Below are positions 26,012 to 40,800 of a stretch of 64,000 nt of DNA, piece by piece. Each line of letters begins with the position of its first letter. Positions within the stretch are counted from its first letter, which is position 1. The position numbers were made by a program, and so were the translations under genes. The DNA lies in contig NC_092200.1 in NCBI RefSeq assembly GCF_043641665.1, positions 18,261,026 through 18,325,025 of the forward strand, read 5' to 3'. Source of the DNA: Enoplosus armatus (lineage: Eukaryota; Chordata; Actinopteri; Centrarchiformes; Enoplosidae). The notes beneath the pieces were generated by a model, which was not told the origin of the DNA, did not search any database, and saw nothing but the letters and a program-made list of their open reading frames with translations.

Positions 26012-29000
26012 GTGCCTCTGGCTTCTGTTTTCTATCAGATCACAATAACGGAGACTGTGCTGTTCCTGGTCCAGTACACGTCCAAGGAGTTTGACCGCTC
26101 AGAGAAGACGGTGGCCACCGGGGACTGCTGTTACCTCAATCCGCTGGTGCGCAGGACCTTCCGCTTCCTCGGTGAGTCTTAATTGCCGCACACCTACACA
26201 GCAGAAGCAGCGTCTGAATGGCTCACGGTCACAGACGCAACCACCCGTTGGGTTTTCCGTGTGTTATCCCTGTAACAGACACTTCCGGGGTATTGACCTC
26301 ATGCGCCGTCAGCAACAAGGACGTGCTCTGACTCCATTATTTTTATTACGGCCGTGGCTACAGCAGAGTTCAAGGAAGTTCAGAACGCTCGCATAAATAT
26401 AACACACCCATGGTAAATACAGAGAGACAGAACTGTGATATTTGGTAATTAGTTTTTCCGTCTAAACTACATATAAATGAAATGAAATGAAACATTATCA
26501 AAGGCAAACTCAATGTAGAGAGACAGAATTACAGATTATTTTAACCCCTAAACACACTCATGTCTGCTGGCCTGGAGAAGTCCCCCCCCCCCACCCCCCC
26601 ACCAGGGCCCAGAAGGCACCCAACTCCCTGCAGCGCATACTCTCCATGGCTGAGGTCATGGGTTGGCATTTCCCACACTAGTACCTATCAAACTAAATGT
26701 TACACCCCCCTCTCTTCAACTGGATGGAATTTCCTCAGTTATCATGCAGGCTACTAACCCGGTCTCTGGTTAGTCCAGGAGTGGCTACGCAGCCCAACCT
26801 GCGCAACAGGACAGAAACCTGTATTCAGTGGTGGAAAAGTGGGATTGTTAAGGCCTCCGGTCCACGGATCCTCAGCTGTAGTAGTATTTTCAATTTTCTT
26901 CAGGTCCCCTAATTTCACCGCCAAATTCAAGATGCTCCCACGTACAGATTTTCAAAAGCTAGGTTTCAGGCTCTGCGGTGTGTTCTCCTTTTTCACTCTT
27001 GGGTGAACACTTTTGTGAACGAAACCTGTCCAGAACAACAGGTAGCCTTATGAAGCAATGTAGTGCCAGCTAACATGTTAATGATTACAAATCCCAAATG
27101 CACGCCTACTCTTGTATGGGTGCTATTCATCAAGTTTAAATGAGCCAATTATGGCAAGTTTGGGCACCGGCGTACTTAAATGTCCTTGGACGTTTTCTCC
27201 GTCTCATTCATGGCAATAACGTCAAACGCAAACCCACACACGCTCCTGAGTGTATGCACCATCTTATCTGTCTTAGGTAGGCATGCGTCAGACAGATCTA
27301 CCCGCTTCACACAAATTCTACCTCCAGATGCACGTGGACACGCCTGTAAATGCCAGAAGGCGCCGATAAACCCCAGACGCTTTCAGAATCAAACACACAC
27401 ACACATTTTCTCCCAAGTCTATACTGTACAGCGTTCACAGATGCGAACACTGCAGGTGCATACAGACATTCTTACAGGTAAGGCAGCAAAAGAATCCCCT
27501 AGACCGCCACACGCAAAGTCTGTCAAACGCGTCGAAGCACAGCGTTGGCCTCCCCTTGTCCTCTCTCATGCTTAAATGAGAGCCAGAGATAAGGCTGCAG
27601 AAGAGGATTATTACCTAGATCCCTGAGGGGAAATCCACTTGGTGGCCCAGCTTTACCCTCGCATTTACACATCCAGCATGTCATTCACGCTGCTCGTTAA
27701 TGTTAACAGGCCTCCAGTTCCAGGCTAAAGCTCCTTTCATCCCTAAGAGACTCATTGGAATTGGTTATCATGTATTATACACTGGTACAGTGTTGTATCT
27801 GAATAAGGCTTACGTCTCAGTGTTAATTGATGTCACTTTAAAAGAGCATTGTGCGATGGCTTTTCTTTAAAGTGGCATAGCAGAGGGAGTAGGATAAACA
27901 GCCTAAGATACCAAGCTTTCCTTTGTATCTTTGTGTTTCTTCAGCGGTGATAGAGTACGACAGAAAGAATTCCACCGTCCTTACTAGAGGAAACATTCAC
28001 TGAAGAAATCAAATGGCCACAATAGCCATATTTTAGAGCCATAAGAAAGTAAAAGTAATGAAAAAAAACAGTGAACAACCAACACGACTAACGACTTTTT
28101 GTTCGTTATTGAGAGGTTCGATCAGTTCCACTGACTCTTGAGGAGTACTGTGCATTCTAATAACATCTAAAGTCACCGTATAACCGCGTTTATGGCCATG
28201 TGAGTCGTTGTGAAATTGCCTTATACTGGTGCACCTCCCTTTTTATTCCAATTTACCTTACAAACCTATGGTCACAAGCTTTGGGTTGAGACTAGTCTCG
28301 CAAAGCCAAACCCGTCTCCACACTTTGGAGAAAGATCTGACTCAACTCATCGTCGTTCTGGGATGGGAGGGAAAAAAACATCTTGGGTGGCACTGAGCCC
28401 AGGATGCAGCGACGGTGCCCTTGCAAAATAGTGTCCGGGGGGGGGGGCTTGTTTTGGTGGAACATTTGCACGTGGGGAGGCGAGCCCTGGCATTAAAATG
28501 GTTAAATCCCAGCAAAATAAACGACGTATGTAGACTATGTGATTTTACAACTTTTACTGTTAAAAAAAGATGAAGATAACTTGATCATCGGTGTCCTAGA
28601 GGTGAAGTCTACCTATACTTTAGCTCTGGAGGAGCTCATTTTCAGGTCTTCCTGGAGGCCATAGCTAGGAAGAAGGACATCTGGGCTACCTTACTAAATG
28701 CCTGGTTAGACTAGAGTGGCAGAGCTAAGTGGCCCCTGTGGCCAGGAGCGTGCAAGTATTAGTCTGTCACAATAGCTAGCTGAGCTGTTCGCTCAATAAC
28801 TTTACGCAGTTTATTCAGGAGACGTATTTGTGTAATTGACTCCTGTCTCTCAACTGCCCATGCCTCTTTCGTGGAGCTGTTTGTACTATGTCGAAGGAAG
28901 GTTTCAGTAAAGAACACAGATAATTAGTTAGTTACGAGGTTCGTGTCTTAAAACTCTAGGTCACCGTGATGCCCAACCTTTACCGTAGCTAGAGGCACAC

Positions 29001-31815
29001 AATTGGTTTGCGCTACGTGGTTCAACACTCCAGGTGCGTTTATAACCTGTCTGATCGTCTGTCTGCTTGTGCTCCTTGACCCCTTGAATTGTGTCGCAGT
29101 GATGCCGCAGATCTGGGCAATTACTCTGTGAGTAAAAGTTAACTGTCAGAAATGATGGACAGAATTACAAGAAAAACAAGACCTGAGCTTTAAACCTGAA
29201 TTTTCCTTTTAAAATCTTTTTTCAGAGGAAGGTCCTGATGCCAAAAAGCACATTTCCCAGAGTGTGCGCTGCATGCAGTGTTTGAGACATGCAGGCAGTT
29301 GTCTTTTAATGTTTGGGGAGGGGTGCAGAAAAGTGCTTCTGCCCTTGAACTAAATGCTTACGGCTCACTGAAGCAAACTGCATGAGAGGTGCAGCGTTTG
29401 CTTCTCTTTACCAACATGAGCTGATGGGTTTGTGGTGAGTTGTCAGTGCCTCTTTACAGCAGCATTAGCAACAGCAGCATTTAATATACACAATCTGGAA
29501 ATCTATATCCAATCCAATTACATACAGTGTGTCTGCCTGTGTGTTTTATGGTGCATTTGATCCATGGCTGTTGATAACTTTTGGCAGGCTTTTTGGCACA
29601 GTGAGAGAGCACGCATGAATGAATCGGAGACTCTGCCGTGCTGTGTTGCGCGATCTGGCCTCCCTGCACTGCAGAGCTCCCGTTTGAGGTTGAGCGCTGT
29701 TGCTCGCCTGCCTCCCTCTGAGCTTAAGAGCCAAATGCCTCCCGAGTTGATTGACTTATATGTGGAGGGATTTGTGTGTGAGAGATCAGAGGGCATTAGG
29801 TTTTAGAGCTGGAGGATGGTACAATGGCTGGCCTGCCCTGCAGGGCTCAAACTGCACCCGCTGGGAAAAGCAACACTGGAGCCGAGTGCTTCCCTTGCAC
29901 AGCGAAGGATTGAAAGGTTGAGGCTGTGATGTGAATGCAACTAGAGGACTTTTGTTGGGAACCTGTTGTTTTAATCTGCAGGGCTAATCTCTTAAAGCTG
30001 AAAGAGTTGTGTGTTTGTCCGCACCAAAGTGTACACACAGTGAAGTGAAAGAGAAATGATGTTGTTAGTGCTGTTAGTTAAGCCGGCCCTGGCAATGACC
30101 AAATCACCTCCTTACATCATGCAAGTCATTAAAGATGGCAAGCCATGATTGGTCTGGGTCCAACGTGTAGTCAGCTAGGCCAAGTTACAGCAATAATGTA
30201 CTGTATGACCACCTCATCTGATACAGTGACCATCTGATCCTGACATTAGTAAGATGTTGTTTTTCCTTGTCATAGACTCTTCAGGTGTGGAACTGTGTCC
30301 TTGGACAGCATTCTCAAAGATATTCCCTGAACTGGTGTATCGATGATGGTGGTGGAGAGAGCGCTGTCTAACATGCTGCTCCAAATCTCCCATAGGTGCT
30401 CAGTTGGTTTGAGATCTCGTGACTGGGAGTCTTCGTATCACTTTTTATACTCAAACAACTGAGTGAGCCCTTGTGCTCCATGGATGCATCTACATTTGTT
30501 ATGTCCCAGCCAAATGTCCCAGCCAAACTGTGTTTTGTAGTAACATACAAGTGCTCAAAGACAGCAATGGCTACATTTGAAGTACCGTATGAGAACTGTG
30601 CAAGTCACTGACACGAAGTCTTTCACAATAAAAGCCTTGTTCTGAGATGAAGAGATTCTGTCCACTGAAACGCTAGAGGTCTTCTGAGTTTGTATTCACG
30701 AAACAGGGTGAAGGCGAGCAGATCATAAAAGAAGAAGGCTTCATCCTAAAATATGACTGAATATTAGCAGGGAGCGAGTTTTAGTGTCTCTGAGAGAGAA
30801 GGACTCTGCTGGTTGGACAGCCCAGTTAGACAGAGGATGCTACAGTGTCCCATCATCCATCCTGCTCTCCAAAGACTGGATGCCCCTCAAGTAGAACACT
30901 GGGAAAGGGGTACTCAGCCTGTTCCAAACATTAGCCCTTCTTCCCCAATGTTTGCCTTTGCCAATATATGCTCCTCTTGCTATTGTTGTTGCCATGGTGA
31001 GCGTCTCACAGGGTCTCTGCCACTACGTACGATCAACAAACAAAAATTGTGTTTTGTGCCAGGGAGAAAATAAGTATTATCTGTAAAATATACTTTGTGT
31101 ATCAAAATAAAACCACTCTTTCTGCAGAAAAATGGCCCCTGTGAGTGGTATAATATATCATTGTTTATACAGCTCCATGAATACATAAGCAGCATTTTAC
31201 TCTAGCTGGTCGAGTCACAAGAGAGATAAATAATGGGGTTGGAAAGAAAGAAAAAAACAAAGTTCTCATACACACCTTTTTTGACTTTTCATTTATCTCT
31301 GCTTTTATTGTGAAATGCTGTCTAACATTACTTCCTTGGGCCTCAAAACGTGAATTTTAGCAGCGAAATGCCTTTTTGTCTATGAGTTGATCCACTCATA
31401 GACTTCTGAAGCATATAACAAAAGACCCCAACTTTTGTAAGGGGTGACACCAAAGACGTTGGGGGCCACTGGGCTAATCTATAACAATGCATTGTATTAT
31501 AAGTTTATCATGTGTTAAATTAAGTAAAAATGTTAACCTGAAGACCAGTGACAACAAGCTGTAAATTAAATGTACTATATGTCCTTCTGAAAGTGCAGCT
31601 GAGTGCAAATATAAAGTAGCATCAGAAGACTGTTACTTCTTTCACCCAGAATGCTCTGCTGTGTCCTGCAGCTATCAAGCAGAAGCTGAATTATTTCAGT
31701 CTGGCTGCGACCAGATCCTCTCTCGTGTGTTTTTCATGACTGTCTTTTCTAATGTCAGAGTGTGCACACGTGACACGTTCCATGTGAGTGTCTGGGCTGT
31801 GCGTATATGTATTTC

Positions 31816-31846
<31 letters not shown>

Positions 31847-34800
31847 TCATGCGCATCAGTATGTATGCTTGTTGCCGGAATTTACATCTGCCAGAGAGCA
31901 GCGCAGCGTCACGTGAGGCTGGACCATCTCGCAGCCCCGCATCCCTCCTCCCCGTTCACTCGGGCCCAGCGTTGCTTTGCATAATGACTCACAGGGCCGT
32001 GCTGTTTGGGAAAGATTAAATTTAGAACAGAGCCGAGGGGCGTGGCGCTCTCGCACACTCAACCTCGTCAGTGTGTTTCTACCTTCGTGCACTTCAAGAC
32101 TTTGCTCGTTGAACTTCCATGCACAGCCCCCTATTTCAGTGACATTATGTAAAAGAGTCCACACAACATAAATGTTTAAAAAGATGCGAAGCTAGCTCTT
32201 TGGGAACACAAAGCCCTGTTACATTACACAGCTTTAAAGTGCACCAGCACTATTGGTAAATACCTTTTCTTTTCATCACCAGTGCCTCCGTATACATCCT
32301 CACAACAAAATATTCCCAAGCTTTCAGAAGCGACACATTTAGATAATAACGCATAAATACACCAAGACTAGTGAAGATTAATGCTATGACATGTTTTTGT
32401 CATTTGAGATGGTTGGGTTAGGTAATCATAGTCATAAATTATTTCTGTGACTTTGCTGAGAGTTGAGGTACGACTTCACGCCCAGTCCCAACATTCAGCG
32501 TCAACGCAGGAAGTCCCACTGTGAAAGTTAAGGGTGTGGATGGAGCCTCTCGTCACAGACCTGGAATGAATGTTCCGTGATCTTTCCCTAAACCTTAATG
32601 GCACCGTTGTTGCAATGAGCTTTGGCGACAGCGGCGAGCAACAACTTCCTTTTAAGAGGCAGAAACCTCGAGCAGAACCAGGACTCTAGGTGGGTGACCG
32701 GTTGGGTCAAATGAACACATGCGCGTGGTAGAGCGTTCTTTACTGCTGTCGGTCAACATCCCCGAAAAACGACACGCTGTTGTTTTGGCTGGGACGTCTT
32801 GTGGTGTCCCAGATGCTTGGTTGTCTTTCCACTTTGAATCGCCGCGCCTGACGCTCAATTTTGTCCGCGACACGCCGCGTCTTTTCGGGTCGGGCCCTTA
32901 TCAGGCTAATATTGGGCAAATCCAACTTCTATCCTATCAAGCATGTTTATGTCGTATGAAATGTGTTATATGAATAAACTTGACTTGACTATCCTGAAAT
33001 AAAGGTAGGTGGGAAGGCTTCTTGTCCACCTGAACACCTGAGGTTACTCCACCAGTAACTGGATTTTCAAGTGCTGTTGTGGTGCAAGGCTTCTAAAAGG
33101 CCTGACCAAAGACTGTTACTAAGATGACAAAGTATTCCACAGCGATCTCAGTTCTTGATTTATGTATGATTTACCGGGAGCCCGTGTTGTAATTAGACAC
33201 ATCGGGTCTGCGCATCCGCTGGAACGGTCGGACGACTCGCAGCAGCTCATTTCGCCAAGAGCTGTTCTCCATGACAACACAACACTTAACAATACCACAG
33301 ACCTGCGCTGCCCTCCTCTCCCCCTCTCAGCATTAACATTGTATAATCTATGTCACACTCCCCTGTCACGAAGAGCGGCGTCTCCAGAGGCCGCAGTGCT
33401 GCTGGCGATAAAGTGTTTGCGGCCGCTGAATGCAGCACAGCTCTACTCTGACAGTACGATTCCACTCAACAGAGAACACCCCCGCCCCCCCCCCCCCCCC
33501 CGAGGTTCCTCTGCGCCGTGAGCACTCTCTGAAAATGCTCTAAAAATGATCTCTCTGCTCTCAATGGTAATTCCCCGATTCGCTCGTCACTGCTGCTGTG
33601 TTTTTGCACCGAACTCCAATGTTGAGTCGTGTGTTCATCCACATATCCATCCATTTATTCCAAACTGTAGAAGGTGACGCCGAGGATGGCTGCCATGTCT
33701 CGAGCTCCACCTTACTGGTTTACAATCTGTGTAACCATCACCAGTATATGCACATATGAGTGCGCGTCTGTGCCAGTGACTGCCTCACTGTAATTGTTGT
33801 GCATATGACAATGAAGAACTTCAACTTGAAACAACTCAGACACATTGATCACGTCACTCCCTGTGAATCAATTGACATCGAATGGGAAAACGCACTCTTC
33901 ATTCATGTCAAAATAAAAGATTCTACTTCTAAAATTCTACCCTGGGACCTTTTCTTTCGATGTTGCATGTTCGGGTACATCAAGCGATCAGTAACCCGTC
34001 AGTCAGTCTCCTGCTTCTCTTAAGTATTTACAGGTCATTACCCTGCCAACATTTGCGGAGGATCTGTGTTCTCAACAGCTCGGATTTGTACGGCCGAACA
34101 TTGTCCAGTGTGTGTGAAGTTGTTGTTTCTGATCTGCAGCATGTTTAGTGGTCAGATGTTGACTGAATTATCAATTAGCCGATGGAGACGGCGGTGGCCT
34201 ATCCTCTGATGTTCTAAACCGAATGTTTAAGAGGCCCTTTGATGATTTAGTGCTGCGTCTTCCATAAAGTTGGAGAGACGCGTTTAAAAAAAGAGAGTGT
34301 TCCGCTCCACCGTTTAGTCACTGGATTAGAGATCTGTTAACTCCTTTAGGGCTGGAGATAATCTGACACTTGGCCAGAGGTATATATATATATATATATG
34401 TATTTATTCATAGTCATCAGTAAAAGCAAATAAGACTTCTTCTTTAAAAGAAGAAGACATTGAGGCAGCTGATGCTGAGCTATCCTGACATTCAGTGGCC
34501 GGTGTGATCACTGATTGTTTTATGGTCTTTTAATGTTTTTTTGTGAGACATTTTCTCAGGGTGGGGGGGGGGCATGTCTTTGCATTTCCTCATTGTTGCC
34601 AGTGGGAAAGTAATTCTGCGCCGATTCATTCACATCAATACTGGAAGGCTAATTGCTGTAATGATGCCCATTGGCAAAGTTTATCAGCGGTCTTGACTTG
34701 TAAAGGGGAAAATGGCTGCTCTCACAATGGCGCAGCTGTAATAACACATATGCCAGCACGCTACAGAAGAGAGCAGTGTTGAAAGTAAAAAAAATAATAA

Positions 34801-37800
34801 AAAAAAAAGGACCTAAATCCTCAGAGAGATTTCATGTTGGAATTCTTTTGCAGTTGAGCAACGCATAGTGGAAAAAATAAATACTTTTGTTATTAGAATT
34901 AGAATGTGTGTACAATCTGATAATACCAGCAGCTGGTCAGAGACTGTGGATTACAGGAAAAATCAATTTTAATCAAGCTCCCGCTCATTGTGCATTGTGT
35001 TCAGTATTTTCTCCCCTGGAATATTACCTGGCCCCAGGTTTGCTGTGTGGGGATCGCTGTGACACCTGTGGCTTGGTTAAGTAGGTCCAATGGAAAATAA
35101 ATTATAAATCATTGTTGCCTTTTTTTTTTTTTTTTTTTCCTGGTCCAGTTTGTCAGGGATCCTCACACTCGTGCTGATGCCCAGATGTGTTACCATGCTT
35201 ACGAAATATCCCACTGTAAGTACTGTCATCGTTCATTCAGGCATCGATGAGGTCTTAGCGTAACTAGGAAATCCCCTCGATCGCTCAGTCTTTAGTGTCG
35301 TTGAAGCGCGATGTTTGTTTTTTTCCCGGCCCCATGCCGTATCTCTGCCGGCGTGGTTTGGACATTTTCAGCCGCCTGTGTGCCCTGGACACTCGGAAAT
35401 GTGTGAATGGTCGAAAACAGTAACCGGTTTGGATACGTACATGCCTTCTACAGTCCAGATGGACCCCAGTTGCACCCAAGTAGATTAGGGGCCTCGAACG
35501 CTTCCCAATAACCTGAATGCGGTGTTTTTGTCCAACCTTCACGCTTTGGATGTTAAAGCGCTGTGTGGAGTAGCTAATTAAACCCATTCAAATCATCAAA
35601 GCCCACGATTCCTGTCCTTGTAATCAGAAGAAATGCACAATTCATTAATATCGAAAGCACGTGATACTGTAAACGTGGAATTTCAGCCAGGAACAGTGGT
35701 ACCAAGCTAGCAGGAGACACGCCAGATGGCAGCTCGCCATGTAACCAGATTACTCGGTCTTCAGCACTGTGGGCTCACTTCTTTGTTGGCATGCCACTCA
35801 AGCCATCAAAACTTCAGGATTTAAGAATAATGCAGATACAGGAAAGTAACAGATTTCACGGAGCCGAGGCTCGTGGCTTTTCCTTTCCGTCTGTCTCGGC
35901 TTGCCGGCGGAGCAGCTGACAGAAAATACGTCAAGCGTTTGTTAAAACTGGACGAAGCGCAGTTGAAACATGGATTATAATGACATTCGATTTCGGTTTG
36001 ATGCGTTTTCGACATATAAGCGGTTCTACGGGATCCGCTGGACAGATGTCTCGGTGAAAGCGCTTAAAAGGGTTCGACTTGTCTATTTCCATCTCCACCC
36101 TGGATTCGTCTATACTGAGAAGTGTTTATATTTGAGCGCGATGTTGGATGCTTAGCTGTAATGTTCGGCGATCTTCTACTCCGCCTATTGAAATTCACTC
36201 AAATATGACCACGTGCTCGAACTCTGCATGTAGTTCTGGGACATAGAGCTTAATTGCATCTTCACGCTCGCCACTCGGCCCGGTGTTCCGAGGTCTCTAT
36301 CTACAGTATGACTTAGGTAGGTGTGTGTGTGTGTGTGTGTGTGTGTCAAAGTGTTTGCGAGCACACAGGGGAGTCTGGGACACGGCGATAACTTTGAGAC
36401 CGACCGGATTGTGCATCACACTGCAGCACAGTGGAGACGCTGGCACCAGATCAAAGGAGAGGTGCATTGCTTCAACCCCCGCTTGCCCTCCAACACACCC
36501 ACAAGACAGGAGGATCTCACACACACACACACACACACAATAATCATGTGTACTTACACTTACACGCGCATGCATGGCCACACAGTTTGCTCCGCAGCAG
36601 ATCATGGCATTGTTTGAAGCAGGCAAACTGAATTAGATTTATGCTCTAATAAGCAATTTTGGCCGTCCCTCTCTGTGCTCCCAAAGCCAGACAGGATGAG
36701 AGTGGAGGGGTTAGCTAGAGAGTGTAAGTCATCCATAAAACGAGCGCCCACATTTCCACCGTTCGTGTCGGAGAAAGTGGGCCAGCGTCGAGGGAGCCCG
36801 AGCGCTCGGCGAGTGAGTCACACGACGCTTGACAAAACCTATTTGACTCGCTTGTTAAGAAACGGACCTGTCGTCATCTGAAAGGGGGAAAGGCAACGAC
36901 ATACTGAGCAGGGACTTGTGCGAAAGAAGAAGAAGAAAAGAAGAAAACGTGTGCCTTGCTCAACAGCCGTGGCGCCTCGCTGCCCGTTTTGTCTTCCGGC
37001 TAAATGCGCTCCAGAGGGCTGAATTAGTTTGCAGCAGCACAAACGCTTGACAGTGATTGGTAAAGCTGCCATCGTTGCCCCCCCCCCCCCCGGCAAATAA
37101 TGCATCCTGGAAGCGTGTGTGTGTGTGTGTGTGTGTGAGATTGAGTTGTCTGACTAAGCGTCTGTTTGGTAATTTAGTGTGACAGAGGGTCTGGCTCTCG
37201 TACAGGGGGAGGCAATTATTCCTGTTAAAGCCCTTTGCTCACGGAGAGACATAAAGCCTGGCTGGTTTGGTTGAGAGCAGCGAGAATAGATGGCGGCACC
37301 TTGCGCTACCTGTAGACGGGGGTGGGGTGGGGGGGACACCTGCTTAATGCACCGTCAGGAGCAGCAGATCTCTGCTGTTGGACGGAATCACTCACACCGA
37401 GAACACAAAGCTGGCCGAACGATTGACGCCCCGCCCTCGTTGCTCTGCTGGTGTCCAAACACGATGTGTCCCCTTTTTTTTTTTAGGAGATTAGGCAGAG
37501 GACAGACACTGACTCACTCAAGTCTCTGTTACGTACAGCAGTGGCTCCCAACCCCTTTCTTAAGGGATCCCTGTTTTACACTCTGACGACCCCCACCCAT
37601 ATATCATTACAGAATTATGTACTGCTTGCTGTCTGAAAGGATCTTAATATGAACTTTTAGTCATTTGTAGTAGTATAGGTCATAAGCCCCGCCAATTGTC
37701 AATAACACATTTCACGTTAGAGTTTGTTCTTTTTATTCACGCAGAATTGGAATTGGTTGAATTAGCCGCTTACTAAGATGAGACACACTTTCACACTACT

Positions 37801-40800
37801 GCTGCTGGGATCTAACAAGATGCTACATGTATTGATCCAAGGGACGGAGAGCCATCGCCTTTCAAGCCTTTTCTCTCATAAAAGCAAAACAGGAAATACT
37901 GAAGCGGAACACAACAAATTCCACGTCTGTGTAGCTTGTTTATCAGGAAAGGCACCGTCTTATATTCGGGCTCATGGAGGCTGATGGATCTCAGTGGTGG
38001 ACATCCCACACAGCGCAGCATTTTTAATTAGCTTTCGCTCTTGATACCACCAAAACGCTGCTGCTGACGACAGCCCCATCCGTCCCATACGTCCTCCCTC
38101 GTAACACCTCCTCTGTTTCTTCCCAGGGGTCTACACCTTTGGCCTCTTCACCGTTGACATCTTTGTCAACGCAGGCCAGGTCGTGACGGGGAACCTGGCA
38201 CCCTACTTCCTGACGGTCTGCAAGCCAAACTACACGGCACTGGGCTGCCAGCAGGCCCTGCGCTACATCAGCCACCAGGAGGCCTGCACGGGAAACCAGG
38301 ACGACATCCTGCGCGCCCGCAAGACCTTCCCATCCAAGGAGGCCGCGCTCAGTGTCTACGCTGCCCTCTACCTGGCTGTGAGTTACTCTGCTTCTCCATT
38401 TACTCCACGCACTGTATATATATATATATGTACTGTAGACCAAATGAAAAACACAGTTTTGTCTATTTCTATCAACATTAACATTGTACTAGCCCTAATT
38501 AATTTGGTGAGAACAACGTTATCATGACTGAATAAACAGGAATTACTCTTTAGGGTGTGAACATCCAAACTCAGTACTGCAGCCACAACCGCCACAAAGT
38601 AAAAGACTTTGCCTCTAGCCTTTAAAAATCTGCAGCTGTATGCTCGTTTTCATTCATTCAATGTGATATCCTGGCGTCTTGCCATTATTTTAGCTCAGCT
38701 GAACTTTACACAACACATATATAAAGACGTTGGCATTCAAACAAATATAATTGACTTGCAACAATTAGTCTTGAAAGAACAGGTCAGCATTTTCAACATC
38801 TTCCTGTCGGATTCAGATTGACGTCAGTTGTGCGTTAAGGAGTAAGGAGCTGGAGGTAGGATTAGCTTAGCTTAGCATAAAGAGTAGTACCCAAAGTTCA
38901 AAAATACACATACCTGGAGTCATGTGGTCACTGTGGGGTTGCCAGTCAACCGGCAGAGACTTCCAGGAAACCAGTGCAAGCGGCTGCTGGTCGCTAAGAA
39001 ATGGTCCATCAGTTATGTTGGTGAGCTTTAGAGATTTGGACAGAGACAGGGAAGCTGTGTAGAAATTGTTTTAAAAAATGATTGGATAAATGAGAACAGG
39101 AGCAAAACCGCAGTTTCGAAAGGAGTGTGTGAGGTTTATATAGGTGCTGAATGTCACTCAGACGGTAAAGTGATCCCATGTTCAAATAAATCTATTTTCT
39201 AGGTATTGCACGGCTGCCAAGTCAGATTATTCAGGAAATCAGACCAAGTTAGCATTTTCCAGTCCAAGGTTTCTCTCCCAAATGCCTCTGCTCTGAGTTT
39301 GATAGATTTATGCAAATCATATTCAGTCCAAACTCCGTTTGCACACAGAATGCTGCAACATCAGTTTAAAAGCAGCCTGTCCAGCTACAGATACAGTATT
39401 TAGTCAGAGGAAGGAGTTAGAGTCCGAGGGCATCTCGCAGTTTCTATTCAGTTTTCGGATTTTCAGGTGGGAGTTGAAATAAGTTTGGTGGAGTGCGTGA
39501 TCGGCTGTATGGGTAGAAATCAGACCTTAACCTTGACCTAGAAAGTTCTGTAAGTGATTTGTTGAAGCTGTGATCACCAGAAGGAGGTAGGTATTGGAGG
39601 TGAAAGTCAATGCAGGAACTGATTTATTAATTTTTTTCTTATATAAAGTTTGAAAAAGCAATGGTTAATAGAAAAGCCATCCAAGCCTTCGTGCATGTAT
39701 TTTGGATAGGATTGTCTGTTGGCTAGCCACACATGGAAGTGGGAGCCTGTGAGAGGCAGATATTCGGGCACTAGAGAACCGAATCCACAAGCAGCAGAGC
39801 TCAGGGCTCAGTAGCCAGGACGTAAGATGGATCGGAACCTTCTGTATGAAATGTTTGTATTAGCTTCATGGGTGGAGCTTCCCCTACACCCACATTCTAC
39901 TCTGCATTCTGCCAAAGTAGTTTTACTTTTTGCAACCTTATTGTTGTATTCTATTCTACCTTTTTACTCTGATATGTTTCAATGGGAAATGTATGGAAGC
40001 AAATGGGCCTAATGTCCATAAAGATTTAAATCTCAAAGCAACTGAATTTCTAATTGTGCAACTTAATCACCACTGAATACATAATGTTGAAATTGAAATA
40101 CTACTGAATTCATAATACTGAAATATTTTACTCTGAAAACGATCTGAATTTATGTGGTCTGAACTCCGATTTTGAATGAATTGAACATTTTAATGGTCAA
40201 GATCAAGTTCAATTAAAACAATCCAGTTGGTGATATTGGCTTAGTCAAATTCAGACACTTAAATTCAAGATAAGAAATTCAGAGCTGAAGAGCTGGAATA
40301 CTGGATGGAATGCGGCGCACATCAGTGCTTTGAGCTAGATGCTAATGTCAGCATGCTAACATGCTCACAATAACAATGCTGTCATGCTGATGTTTAGCAG
40401 GTACATTCACCATGTTCGCCATGTTAGTTTAGCATGTTAGCATGCTGCATGCTAACATTTGATCATTAGCTCGAAACATTAAGCTAAAGGATGATGATAA
40501 TGTAATTCATTTTGCAGCTATTTGGTCATAAACCAAAGTATTGGACAGCTTGATATTTTGACCTAGTGATGCGGAACAGGAAAACGCAGAGAATCACCAA
40601 AGTGGTTGCAACTAATTTACCGAATTTCATATCAATTCATCCAATAGTTCTTGAGATTGCATTTTCTTCTGAGTCAGTATTCGTAGGACTGCAAGAGGTT
40701 GCTTGTCAGGATTTCAAAGTTTGAAACGTCCAATATTCTGCTCATTTCAGCTCTATATTTTTATTCTGGGACTCCACTAGAGCAGCTTTGCATGATTCAC

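Larger units (their letters stand above)
5698..26038 (+). other. Intron 1 (20.3 kb)
   Basis: No further coding exon recognised. Holds the GT run near its start, two LINE 3' ends (10768-11108, 18170-18500), repeats at 13895-14310, 19837-19892, 21330-21745 and 22399-22448, an AAT run near 16571-16594, long poly-T (12940-12963) and poly-A (14828-14850), the TTAGGG array, and a pair of overlapping minus-strand open frames at 24786-25247. The rest, including 5994-10160, 11110-13890, 14310-18170 and 22450-24760, shows nothing else I can name. Confidence 0.7.
26172..38126 (+). other. Intron 2 (12.0 kb)
   Basis: Holds repeat copy C1 (26300-26460), a Tc1-like remnant (30210-30440), TG runs (31821-31844, 36321-36346, 37115-37137), an AT run (34380-34399), poly-C (33488-33500), repeat fragments at 32560-32720, 33720-33835 and 37540-37700, and non-repetitive stretches at 27595-27770 and 34560-35085 that look like possible conserved non-coding sequence. 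No gene seen on either strand. Confidence 0.7.

Noticed and set aside
27180..27575. 131-codon plus-strand ORF
   Set aside because: Low-complexity, no domain, codon use unlike the gene; likely chance.
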